A DNA stretch of 24,416 nt. Origin: JAVKDP01 sp040222185. GTDB lineage: Bacteria > Bacteroidota > Rhodothermia > Balneolales > Balneolaceae. Below the pieces are notes generated by a model, which worked only from the letters and a program-made list of their open reading frames with translations, did not search any database and was not told where the DNA came from. The position numbers and the translations under genes are program-made. The DNA lies in assembly GCA_040222185.1 (NCBI GenBank), contig JAVKDP010000010.1, forward strand, positions 1-24,416. Direction: 5' to 3'. Below are positions 1 to 7,234 of this stretch, piece by piece (within the stretch, counting starts at the first letter, position 1; every line of letters starts with the position of its first letter).

Positions 1-1
1 T

Positions 2-328
2 GATTCAAAAAAGAATTCAGATATTCTTGATACAACCATCGAGGTAGTAAATAAAATATTGGAAGCTTATCCGGATGTTGAAATCTGCTTAATCTCTCCC
101 AAACCAAGCATTTCAAGATGGAGTTTTAAGGAGCAGTATGAAGAACTCAATGCAATGCTAAATGAATATTCCTCAACTAATGAGAGCATAGCATTTATAG
201 ATGTATGGAATCCAATGTTAAACGTTGAAGGAGTTCCACTCCCTGATATTTTCGTAGAGGATAATTTACACATGAATGAAAAGGGATATAAAATCTGGGG
301 TGATATAATCAAGGCATATTTGAATTAG
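2..328 (+). CDS. SGNH/GDSL-type hydrolase, C-terminal fragment (5' truncated by window edge)
   Basis: The reading frame is open from base 2 with no stop upstream, so this is the 3' end of a longer gene; the TTG at 59 is only an internal codon. The visible part ends in an SGNH-hydrolase block V: D260-262 and H269-271 form the D-x-x-H pair (D-N-L-H), followed by N-E-K-G-Y and a final amphipathic helix. Before it comes a strand reading I-C-L-I-S-P and a helix, as expected for the last third of the fold. Family members are esterases or acylhydrolases acting on acyl or acetyl esters; substrate and location cannot be told because the N-terminus and the GDSL serine are missing. The stop is 3 nt before the next start, which suggests co-transcription with the methyltransferase. 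Confidence 0.72.
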   Translation, partial: DSKKNSDILDTTIEVVNKILEAYPDVEICLISPKPSISRWSFKEQYEELNAMLNEYSSTNESIAFIDVWNPMLNVEGVPLPDIFVEDNLHMNEKGYKIWGDIIKAYLN

Positions 329-331
329 AAT

Positions 332-949
332 ATGTCTCCTTCATTCAATACAAATACCTGGAATAAGATTCGGTACTCTGTTTATCAGCCTTTTTACGAT
401 ATAGTTGATTTGTTTTTTAGACCCTATCGCGTGCAGTCTATCAGTGGGCTAAAGCTAAAACCCAAAGATAAAGTATTGATTATTGGTGCAGGTACAGGGT
501 TGGACTTATACCATTTAAACAATGACTATGAGCTCCATGCGATAGATATTACACCTGGGATGATTTCAAGACTAGTAAGAAGAGCCGAGCACATTGGAAT
601 TACAGTAGAGGCGAAAACAATGAGTGCTCATGAACTGGAATATTCTGATGCATACTTTGACGCTGTGATTCTGCATTTAATAGTTGCTGTTATTCCTGAT
701 CCGGTGAAATGTCTGGATGAAGCAGCAAGGGTATTAAAGCCAAATGGCAGGTTTACCATTATTGATAAATTTGTACCTGCTGGTACCCAACCCGGCTTTA
801 TAAGAAGAATACTGAATATTATTACCGAGACACTCTTTTCTTCCATTGATAGGGATATAGATCAATTGTTAGACCAAACGAGTCTTGTTAAGAAAAACGA
901 CATAAAACTAAAGTCTATTTTTAGACTCGTTTCCGGTTCTAAAAACTGA
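332..949 (+). CDS. class I SAM-dependent methyltransferase (UbiE/PmtA-like)
   Basis: A 205-residue cytosolic methyltransferase with a Rossmann-type SAM fold. Motif I is V-L-I-I-G-A-G-T-G at residues 48-56, the acidic residue after strand 2 is D72 (I-D-I-T-P-G-M), and the post-motif region Y-F-D-A-V-I-L-H and the L-K-P-N-G-R-F strand at 135-141 complete the domain. An N-terminal extension (W10-Y32) rich in aromatic residues resembles UbiE/PmtA-type enzymes that methylate quinones or phospholipid head groups, but the substrate cannot be fixed. It starts at ATG 332, 3 nt after the SGNH hydrolase stop, with no clear SD sequence, so translational coupling is likely. It ends 24 nt from the convergent PIG-L gene. 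The family call is firm; the substrate is unknown. Confidence 0.8.
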   Translation: MSPSFNTNTWNKIRYSVYQPFYDIVDLFFRPYRVQSISGLKLKPKDKVLIIGAGTGLDLYHLNNDYELHAIDITPGMISRLVRRAEHIGITVEAKTMSAHELEYSDAYFDAVILHLIVAVIPDPVKCLDEAARVLKPNGRFTIIDKFVPAGTQPGFIRRILNIITETLFSSIDRDIDQLLDQTSLVKKNDIKLKSIFRLVSGSKN

Positions 950-973
950 ATCGCAATTAATCTTTTTTATTAC

Positions 974-3490
974 CTAATGAGTACCTGGGTTCTCTTTCCC
1001 AATGGAGATCATATTTGTAAAAATCCGGAAAGCACCTGGTACGCCTGCTGGCAATTCTCTAAACCAGGAATAGCCGGTATAAATAAAATATCCCTGCCCG
1101 TATTCTGTAACCAGAAGACCTCCATTTCTTGGAGGTTCACCCGGATCATGACTAGACAGGATAGGTATATATCGGTCATCCCAACTATTTGGGAAATAGA
1201 GCCCCCGCTCCTGTACCCACCCTTCGAAATCTTTGGCTGTGATTTTATTGGGGCCATTTATAATGGGATGATCAGGTGCCAGTATAGTAACTTCAGCTTC
1301 TTCAACTGCCACCCTGTCTCGAGAGATTTCAAGAGGATAGGGACCCAGAGGAACATTCCTGATCGAAGTATTATACTGAGTTATAACTGTTCCACCATTG
1401 AATACATAATCCATGAGTATAGGATGAATCACTTGCATTCGAGGCAGTGTATTATAAGCCCTGATACCAATAATTACAGCATCAAACGCTTTTAAATTAT
1501 CAGCGGTTATGGTTTCCGGGTCAATAATGTTTACCTGATACCCTATCTGTTCAAGGCTTTCAGGAATAACATCTCCTGAGCCCATAATGTAGCCCAAATG
1601 TTCTCCCCTTTTTTTTAAATCGACACGAACTACTTTTGTGTTACTTTTTGGAAATACAGTTTGTATTGGGATGTGATCATACTCAATGATTCTAAAACCC
1701 CGATCGTAAGTCGCTCCTTCAAATGTAGCTTCCACACCTATATATGCTTCCTCTTGTTTTTGAGGAGGAATTACCTGGAATGCAATGGTATGCTCCTCGC
1801 TTTTGCCAGATAGTGTATAATCAGCCTGGGCAGGGTTCGATTTCCATCCATCAGGTAGTGCCAATTTGATTGTGCCTTTTATATCATCACGCCCTGAAGT
1901 AACAACTACATTTGCCATTTTAGGTTCATTATCAGGAAATATAAGTACACCCTCCTTTATGCTGGCCATAACAGGCGGAGTAATAACAAAGGGTCTGTAA
2001 AACTCACCTTTTACGCGATCAGTAGTTTTATGAATGATACCTGTTTTATAGCTATATGGTTTACCATCAACCTGAAGGTTAAAAACAGCGCTCAATGCAG
2101 GAGTATTTTCTGGTAAACCTACATCCATTTGATCTTCCACCCGGTATCTACCTAACTCAGCTTCCTCAACCAGCCAATATGGTTGAGAATAAGGCATATT
2201 TTCACTGATCAAGAGCGTATCGTTTCTCCTCAAGCGGCTATTATCCAGTAATGCCTGGTTTAAATTAATAGTTCTGTTGAGCTCAGGAATCTCAACTGAT
2301 GTGAGTGTAACATCAATATCCGACCTATTTACGGCTTCGAAATAAATTGGAACATTTTCTCCAGGAACTGCACTAAAATTCCTAGCGGCTACTTCTAAAT
2401 ACAAACCCATAGCCGATTTTATCACCAAGTCCAACTCTTTTAGTTTTAACTCTTTCCAATACAGGTCTTCAATTTGCATTAGTTGTTCCCTAGCCTTCAT
2501 TAATAAAGGAACAATGGCAGAAGGATTTTCAAAATCGAATAGTTGGTTAGCCTCACGAATTAATGCACCAACAGCTTGCCCTCCCTTTACACGGTTCCAT
2601 GTTTGATCAATATTACTGAAGATATCGCTCTGAGTACCGGGCTCACCCTTCCATAGATACATAAGTGTTCGATTCTCTCCTCTTGAACCGGTTCTTCCAA
2701 AGCCTTGAGATTTATGTTCACTACGACCAATTGCTGATACTTCACCATAAGACTTGCCAAGAAGTTCATTGTAAGTTCCAAGATCCACTGCAAAAATACC
2801 TTCATCACCCTCTTTAAATGGAGAGGAAAAAGATCTTCCAAAACTATAGGTATTCCAGTAAAGAGTCTTAGGTTGCCATAATTCTACATATTTAAGTTGT
2901 TCCGGAAATGCATTTGGGTCGTTAGCTAGATCGAAGGCTTCCATAGCCAGACGGGCTGAAGCAGTGTGATGGCCATGCATTCGCCCTCCTTGTACAAGGG
3001 TTGTATCGAAACGTGATATGATGACATCAGGCTTAAACCTTCGGATGTTCCAAACTACATCAGCAAGTGCGTTATCTTTTCCCCAAACATTAAACGTTTC
3101 AAAAGGGTTTTTGGAATACCCAAAATCGTTCATTCTGGTGAATAACTGTTCTCCGCCATCATGTCGCCTTGCAGCCAATAATTCCTGGGTTCTGATAATT
3201 CCGAGATATTCTCTTATGTCTGTACCAATCAGGTTTTGTCCACCGTCCCCCCGGGTCATAGATAAATAAGCAGTTCGCAGGTTTCGCTCTTTTGCCATAT
3301 AGGCAATTAACTGAGTGTTCTCATCATCAGGATGAGCAGCTATATGCAGGACTGTTCCTAATACTTCAAGCTTATTCAGAGCTTGCTTAATTTCAGCTGC
3401 ATTCAACTTTAAGGGTGCCTGGGCATATGAAAAATTAGAAGCAGTTAAAATTGCAAAAATAAAAGTTAGGGCTCTTTTGGTAAGTTGCAT
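974..3490 (-). CDS. secreted PIG-L family deacetylase with C-terminal ThuA/amidotransferase-like domain
   Basis: An 838-residue exported protein. Residues 1-23 are a signal peptide (K-R then a hydrophobic core, probable cleavage after Y-A-Q-A). The PIG-L/LmbE metal-dependent N-deacetylase domain follows: A-H-P-D-D-E at 52-57 and H-G-H-H at 172-175 are the expected zinc ligands and catalytic acid, with the T-R-G-D-G-G-Q-N block at 79-86. Beta-rich Ig-like segments fill about residues 370-620. The last 200 residues (G-D-V-I-P-E-S-L-E-Q-I-G-Y, then A-V-I-I-G-I-R-A-Y-N and a Y-V-F-N-G-G-T-V-I strand) look like a ThuA/class I glutamine-amidotransferase fold. Typical PIG-L enzymes have only 200-300 residues, so this is the long multidomain form. 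Family members deacetylate GlcNAc-type sugars; the substrate here is unknown. It is a lone gene, divergent from the esterase at 3740, and starts at ATG 3490 with no strong SD. Confidence 0.88.
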   Translation of the reverse strand: MQLTKRALTFIFAILTASNFSYAQAPLKLNAAEIKQALNKLEVLGTVLHIAAHPDDENTQLIAYMAKERNLRTAYLSMTRGDGGQNLIGTDIREYLGIIRTQELLAARRHDGGEQLFTRMNDFGYSKNPFETFNVWGKDNALADVVWNIRRFKPDVIISRFDTTLVQGGRMHGHHTASARLAMEAFDLANDPNAFPEQLKYVELWQPKTLYWNTYSFGRSFSSPFKEGDEGIFAVDLGTYNELLGKSYGEVSAIGRSEHKSQGFGRTGSRGENRTLMYLWKGEPGTQSDIFSNIDQTWNRVKGGQAVGALIREANQLFDFENPSAIVPLLMKAREQLMQIEDLYWKELKLKELDLVIKSAMGLYLEVAARNFSAVPGENVPIYFEAVNRSDIDVTLTSVEIPELNRTINLNQALLDNSRLRRNDTLLISENMPYSQPYWLVEEAELGRYRVEDQMDVGLPENTPALSAVFNLQVDGKPYSYKTGIIHKTTDRVKGEFYRPFVITPPVMASIKEGVLIFPDNEPKMANVVVTSGRDDIKGTIKLALPDGWKSNPAQADYTLSGKSEEHTIAFQVIPPQKQEEAYIGVEATFEGATYDRGFRIIEYDHIPIQTVFPKSNTKVVRVDLKKRGEHLGYIMGSGDVIPESLEQIGYQVNIIDPETITADNLKAFDAVIIGIRAYNTLPRMQVIHPILMDYVFNGGTVITQYNTSIRNVPLGPYPLEISRDRVAVEEAEVTILAPDHPIINGPNKITAKDFEGWVQERGLYFPNSWDDRYIPILSSHDPGEPPRNGGLLVTEYGQGYFIYTGYSWFRELPAGVPGAFRIFTNMISIGKENPGTH

Positions 3491-3739
3491 AATATTGGAA
3501 GTGTGTAATCTCGACTATAATGTTGCCGAATATATGAAGTAGCATTCAGCTTGTCGATGAGGAATTTGTAAATGGTTTACACCTTCACTTATTTCGGTTA
3601 ATATTCGTCTCAAGGAGTTGAATAACAATTTCCTCTAGTTTTATTCCTCCATATTACTTTCATTGAATAAACTAACTAGATGAACTTCAATGAAGTACCT
3701 GACCCTTTCCTCTTCTTTCAATGATCTTTAGGAGCCACT

Positions 3740-4651
3740 ATGAAACCTCTACTTATATTACTGTTACTTGTATTTTTCTTTTCAGCATGCAGCTCTGAAC
3801 CTTCACCTGATCGGCTTGAACGCATTTCATATGTAAGCGAGCTCGGAGGCCCAGAACGTGATTACTATGTATACCTACCTGTTGGTTACGATTCTGGGCC
3901 AGATAAAACATGGCCTGTTCTGATGTTTCTTCATGGAAATGGTGAACGTGGGAATGCAAAAGAAGACCTTCCATTTACCATGGTTCATGGACCACTCTTT
4001 GAAGCATGGTCTCAAAAAAAAGAACTTCCGTTTATCCTGATTGTCCCTCAGCTTCATATGTTTGGGTTAGACACTTTAGGTATCGATTACCTAACCAACA
4101 GGGATGTTTCAAAAGTACCACAAAGGCTGGAAGTAGGTACTCCGGAACGAGAGCCTGATTTTGGCACTCCTTATCCAATGAGTGGAGAAACTCATATAAC
4201 TGAATTCAGTGAAACATTACCTCTTAGTGAGTTTGGCTGGGACAGAGTTCAAAACGACTTATTGGGAATGATTGATAATGTTCTGGAGAACTATAACAGT
4301 GATTCCAGGAGAGTTTATCTCTCAGGTTTAAGTTATGGAGGGTTTGGGACATGGTACATGGGAAGTCATTATCCTGATCGCTTTGCTGCTATTAATCCGG
4401 TTGTTGGTTGGGGACATCCATCGTTGATGCCTACTATAGCGGAACATAATTTACCAGTCTGGGTATTTGCAGGAGGAAGAGATAAAACCGTGGATAAAAA
4501 ATACTTTTTTGCCGGAGTAAATTTGCTTGAAGAATTGGGGCACTCTGAAGTTATCTTTACTATTCATGAAGATATGGGTCATGATGCATGGAGACGAATT
4601 TACGAAGGTGATGATGTATACACATGGCTGCTGAAACACAAAATAAATTAA
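3740..4651 (+). CDS. alpha/beta hydrolase lipoprotein (dienelactone/carboxylesterase-like)
   Basis: A 303-residue predicted lipoprotein. The N-terminus is a lipoprotein signal (M-K-P then a leucine/phenylalanine core, lipobox F-S-A-C with C17). The hydrolase core shows L-H-G-N-G-E-R-G at 64-71 (oxyanion-hole region), the nucleophile elbow G-L-S-Y-G-G at 196-201 with S198, the acid D248 in A-G-G-R-D-K-T, and H281 in M-G-H-D-A-W. This pattern fits the poly(3-hydroxybutyrate) depolymerase/phospholipase-carboxylesterase group of 'prolyl oligopeptidase-like' esterases, acting in the periplasm or on the outer membrane. An extra segment of about 60 residues (105-165) between the oxyanion strand and the nucleophile elbow is longer than usual and could be a lid. 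The SD AGGAG at 3730-3734 sits 5 nt before the ATG, which fixes the start. It leads a plus-strand cluster; the next gene starts 3 nt after its stop. Confidence 0.83.
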   Translation: MKPLLILLLLVFFFSACSSEPSPDRLERISYVSELGGPERDYYVYLPVGYDSGPDKTWPVLMFLHGNGERGNAKEDLPFTMVHGPLFEAWSQKKELPFILIVPQLHMFGLDTLGIDYLTNRDVSKVPQRLEVGTPEREPDFGTPYPMSGETHITEFSETLPLSEFGWDRVQNDLLGMIDNVLENYNSDSRRVYLSGLSYGGFGTWYMGSHYPDRFAAINPVVGWGHPSLMPTIAEHNLPVWVFAGGRDKTVDKKYFFAGVNLLEELGHSEVIFTIHEDMGHDAWRRIYEGDDVYTWLLKHKIN

Positions 4652-4654
4652 TAT

Positions 4655-5002
4655 ATGCACCCAACACTTAGCTCATTCTATGAAAAACAGGAAGAGCCCT
4701 CCAGGAGTTGTTCATATGCACTAAGAGATATAATCCTGGATTTCGATGATAGGTTAAAACATGTTCCCAAGTACGGTATGCCCTGCTTTGTATTAGGCAA
4801 AAAGCATTTCTGCTATCTGTGGACAGACAAAAAAACCGGTTATCCTTACATACTTATCGTTGAAGGAATGAGCATTAACCATCCTCTTTTAGAGACTGGC
4901 GACCGTAAGAGAATGAAAATTTTCAGAATTGATCCTAATGAAGATATTCCTGTAAATACTATTCATGAAATTTTTAACTTAGCCCTGAAATTTTACACAT
5001 AA
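4655..5002 (+). CDS. DUF1801 (YdhG/iron-chaperone-like) domain protein
   Basis: A 115-residue single-domain cytosolic protein of the DUF1801 (PF08818) fold. The family signature is visible: an N-terminal helix ending in a L-R-D-I-I-L-type segment, then P-K-Y-G-M-P-C-F at about residues 38-45, a G-K-K-H-F-C-Y-L-W strand at 48-56, and D-K-K-T-G-Y-P-Y with a terminal helix. Some family members (B. subtilis Fra/YdhG) act as iron chaperones; no such role can be shown here. It begins at ATG 4655, 3 nt after the esterase stop, and lies 8 nt before the GTG start of the serine hydrolase, so it is probably the middle gene of a short operon. A second DUF1801 gene occurs at 9430; the two proteins are clearly different in sequence. 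Confidence 0.75.
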   Translation: MHPTLSSFYEKQEEPSRSCSYALRDIILDFDDRLKHVPKYGMPCFVLGKKHFCYLWTDKKTGYPYILIVEGMSINHPLLETGDRKRMKIFRIDPNEDIPVNTIHEIFNLALKFYT

Positions 5003-5010
5003 CTGGGTTA

Positions 5011-6225
5011 GTGCAGCAAAGTCTTTATTCAATTTTACTTGTCGTTTTTTTATCGGGAATTTATGTTTCATGCAATGAAATTCAATCCAAACCAATTGAA
5101 CCCGAAAAGATTGAACCCTTCATAAGCGACTCTATAACCCAGTTTCTCAAGGATTTTGACCAGGAGTTTGAGAGAGAATTCAGGCGACAAGGTATTCCTG
5201 GTGGTGCAGTTGTAGTGGTAAAAGGCTCCAGGATTATCTACCAGAATGGATTCGGGGTTAAAGAAAGAGGTACTCAGGACTCCGTAGATATTAACACGGT
5301 ATTCAGGTTAGGAAGTGTTTCTAAAGGATTTGCTTCAGTATTAGCAGGTACAGCTGTGGATAAAGACTTTATTGATTGGGAAGATCCGGTTACAACTCAC
5401 CTTCCGGATTTTGGATTAAATGATCCCGATCAAACAGAACGAACGCAAGTCAGGCATTTATTGTCTCACACAACCGGGTTGCCACGTCACGCTTATACAA
5501 ACCTTGTTGAAGACGGTCTGTCTTTAAACAGGATTATTCCCCGGCTTAAAGATGTTGAACTGATTAGCGAAGAAGGAGTTCAGTTCTCCTATCAAAATGC
5601 CGCTTATGCTGTTATCGAGAAAGTATTAGAATCAAAATACGATACCACCTTTTCTGGTTTGCTTTACCAGGAATTATTTGAACCGATTGGAATGACTCAA
5701 TCTTCTTCCACACGCAATGAATTAAGAGAAAATGAGAACAAAGCCTTGCCCCATCTCTACCATTCACGGCGCAGAGGACTGGTTCCTGTTCCGATCACCA
5801 GGAAGTATTACAATGCTATTTCAGCCGGAGGAATAAATGCTTCTATTTCCGATATGGGAAAATGGTTATTACTCCTCACTGGAAATAACCCGGAAGTGAT
5901 TTCAGATGAAGCACTGGATTATATTTTTGAGCCTGTAGTAACTATCGGTAACCGAAGGTTTAGCCGTTACTGGGAAGGCGTTAACGAATCGCATTACGGT
6001 ATGGGTTGGAGAATCCTGGACAACGACGGTCAGAAGATTATCTATCACGGTGGCTATGTGAATGGATTCAGAAGCGAGATTGCATTCGATAGAGAGAACC
6101 AATTGGGAATCTGCATTCTTTTCAATTCCTCAAATAGCTACGCGCTAAGGGCTATTCCAAAGTTTTTTGAAGGTTTTAAAAACGCAGATACTACCTATAC
6201 TTTAAATCCACTTCCATCAAATTAA
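5011..6225 (+). CDS. serine hydrolase lipoprotein, class C beta-lactamase/PBP-like (PF00144)
   Basis: A 404-residue protein of the beta-lactamase/transpeptidase-like fold. The three active-site motifs are S-V-S-K at 102-105 (S102 nucleophile, K105), Y-Q-N at 194-196 and H-G-G at 346-348. The N-terminal 20 residues are hydrophobic and end in Y-V-S-C (C21), a plausible lipobox, though no basic residue precedes the core. The family includes D-aminopeptidases, esterases and class C beta-lactamases; the H-G-G in place of K-T-G is typical of the esterase/peptidase branch, so beta-lactam resistance should not be assumed. The start is GTG 5011, the only usual start codon between an upstream in-frame stop at 4975 and the lipobox. 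It follows the DUF1801 gene by 8 nt. The likely site is periplasmic, membrane-anchored. Confidence 0.85.
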   Translation: MQQSLYSILLVVFLSGIYVSCNEIQSKPIEPEKIEPFISDSITQFLKDFDQEFEREFRRQGIPGGAVVVVKGSRIIYQNGFGVKERGTQDSVDINTVFRLGSVSKGFASVLAGTAVDKDFIDWEDPVTTHLPDFGLNDPDQTERTQVRHLLSHTTGLPRHAYTNLVEDGLSLNRIIPRLKDVELISEEGVQFSYQNAAYAVIEKVLESKYDTTFSGLLYQELFEPIGMTQSSSTRNELRENENKALPHLYHSRRRGLVPVPITRKYYNAISAGGINASISDMGKWLLLLTGNNPEVISDEALDYIFEPVVTIGNRRFSRYWEGVNESHYGMGWRILDNDGQKIIYHGGYVNGFRSEIAFDRENQLGICILFNSSNSYALRAIPKFFEGFKNADTTYTLNPLPSN

Positions 6226-6300
6226 TTTCATTTTAAATAAACTGACATAAGGTTGTCAGTACCGGTCTTTAATTTTGATTTAAACTTCAAATACAATAAA

Positions 6301-6304
6301 AGGA
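6301..6304 (+). promoter_or_regulatory. Shine-Dalgarno (AGGA) fixing the start at ATG 6310
   Basis: An AGGA core in an A-rich context (AAAAGGA ends at 6304) lies 5 nt before ATG 6310. It favours this ATG over the upstream in-frame TTG at 6253, whose extension is low-complexity and lacks a ribosome binding site. Confidence 0.6.
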
Positions 6305-6309
6305 TCAAA

Positions 6310-6627
6310 ATGGAAGATGGAATGGTTATCGAACTGGTGCAATTCAAAAAGAAAAACCAGTTTACTGACAAAGAACTAATAGAAGCGGGTAAAGCAATCA
6401 ATTCAGTGCTATCAGATTTCCCTGGGTTTATTACAAGGGAACAGGCTAGATCAGGCGCAAATGATTGGCTGGATATTGTACATTGGAAAAATATGGAATG
6501 TGCTGTTAATGCATCCAAGGAAGTAATGAATATTGAGATATGCCTTAGTTATTTCTCGATGATTGAAGATGAGACAGTACAATTAAAACACTTTGACAGA
6601 ACAATAAATAGTAAAGAGAAACTCTGA
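6310..6627 (+). CDS. small dimeric alpha/beta-barrel (ABM-like) protein
   Basis: A 105-residue cytosolic protein that looks like an antibiotic-biosynthesis-monooxygenase/ferredoxin-like dimeric alpha/beta barrel. It begins with a strand (M-V-I-E-L-V-Q-F), followed by a helix with F-T-D-K-E-L-I-E-A and a 'D-F-P-G-F-I-T-R-E' block around residues 44-52. Next come a strand W-L-D-I-V-H-W and a helix of the form M-E-C-A-V-N-A. The family contains small monooxygenases and many proteins of unknown activity, so no reaction is assigned. The ATG with the SD AGGA was chosen over a TTG 57 nt upstream. The stop is 4 nt from the next gene, a DHFR-fold reductase, which suggests co-transcription. Confidence 0.68.
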   Translation: MEDGMVIELVQFKKKNQFTDKELIEAGKAINSVLSDFPGFITREQARSGANDWLDIVHWKNMECAVNASKEVMNIEICLSYFSMIEDETVQLKHFDRTINSKEKL

Positions 6628-6631
6628 TGTT

Positions 6632-7168
6632 ATGAGCACCCCAAAAAGTATTTTATATATAGCAATGACCCTTGATGGGTACATCGCTACAGAAGACAAT
6701 GATCTGAGTTTTCTTGAAGCTTATAATGATGGTCCTGATGATTATGGGTATTATGACTTTATTGAAAAAGTTGGAACAATAATCATGGGTCGGAAAACCT
6801 ATGATATTATCCAGGGTTTTGATATTGAATGGCCTCATAAAAAAGAGAAATGCTATGTCTTGTCAAACTCAAAGTCAGGTAAAGATGAAAATGTTGAATT
6901 CTATAATGGGTCATTACCCGATTTAATTTCTTCTATTAAACAAGAAAACTCGGGTGATATCTTCATAGATGGAGGTGCTGAAGTTGTGAAACAGTTTGCT
7001 TTGAGCGGGCTGATTGATTTATACATCATTTCTGTACTTCCTGTACTTCTGGGTAGTGGAATACGATTATTCAAAGATGGTAGGCCTTCCCAGGATCTAG
7101 AACATATCAAAACAGAATCATATGAAAACGGACTCGTGCAGGTATGGTATTCAAATAAATCTTCCTGA
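6632..7168 (+). CDS. dihydrofolate reductase-family protein (RibD C-terminal domain)
   Basis: A 178-residue cytosolic oxidoreductase of the RibD-C/DHFR-like family. Signature motifs are M-T-L-D-G-Y-I-A at 12-19, M-G-R-K-T-Y-D at 52-58, I-D-G-G-A-E-V-V at 112-119 (the NADPH-binding glycine pair) and P-V-L-L-G-S-G-I-R-L-F at 137-147. The length matches stand-alone members such as B. subtilis YyaP/YwjB rather than true folate DHFR or bifunctional RibD. The substrate is not known for these proteins; reduction of a pterin or flavin-precursor-like compound is the usual suggestion. It starts at ATG 6632, 4 nt after the ABM-like gene, with only a weak GAGA about 12 nt upstream, so coupling is likely. 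Confidence 0.85.
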   Translation: MSTPKSILYIAMTLDGYIATEDNDLSFLEAYNDGPDDYGYYDFIEKVGTIIMGRKTYDIIQGFDIEWPHKKEKCYVLSNSKSGKDENVEFYNGSLPDLISSIKQENSGDIFIDGGAEVVKQFALSGLIDLYIISVLPVLLGSGIRLFKDGRPSQDLEHIKTESYENGLVQVWYSNKSS

Positions 7169-7194
7169 GCTACAAGATTGTAAAAGTTAAGCCC

Positions 7195-7202
7195 TATCTT
7201 TG
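7195..7202 (+). promoter_or_regulatory. candidate Bacteroidota-type -7 promoter element (TATCTTTG)
   Basis: The octamer matches the TAnnTTTG -7 consensus of Bacteroidota housekeeping sigma factors and lies 32 nt before the TTG start of the RlmG gene. A TTG at 7178-7180 could serve as the -33 box, but the 14-nt spacing is shorter than normal, so the call is tentative. Confidence 0.3.
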
Positions 7203-7219
7203 ATGTTCTGAACTCCATC

Positions 7220-7226
7220 AAAAAGG
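7220..7226 (+). promoter_or_regulatory. Shine-Dalgarno (AAAAAGG) deciding the rlmG start
   Basis: This A-rich SD ends at 7226, 8 nt before TTG 7235. It overlaps the alternative GTG start at 7226 itself, so it can serve only the TTG. Confidence 0.45.
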
Positions 7227-7234
7227 TGCCTTCT

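Noticed and set aside
912..945. Inverted repeats AGTCTA/TAGACT and TTTTTAGA/TCTAAAAA at the end of the first methyltransferase, with a T-run near 962, as a terminator
   Set aside because: The stems are AT-rich, mutually exclusive, lie inside the coding sequence, and are separated from the T-run by about 15 nt, so they do not form a convincing intrinsic terminator.
977..1495. 172-codon open frame on the plus strand opposite the PIG-L gene
   Set aside because: It is antisense to a well-supported coding region, has no ribosome binding site, and its translation shows no domain or sensible composition.
3491..3739. Defined promoters or a regulatory RNA in the divergent space between the PIG-L and esterase genes
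   Set aside because: Only loose TA-rich hexamers are present and no box has a partner at proper spacing; nothing beyond the esterase SD can be supported.
5011..6225. Reading the serine hydrolase as a beta-lactamase resistance gene
   Set aside because: The third motif is H-G-G, not K-T-G, which fits the esterase/D-peptidase branch of the fold; no resistance role can be claimed.
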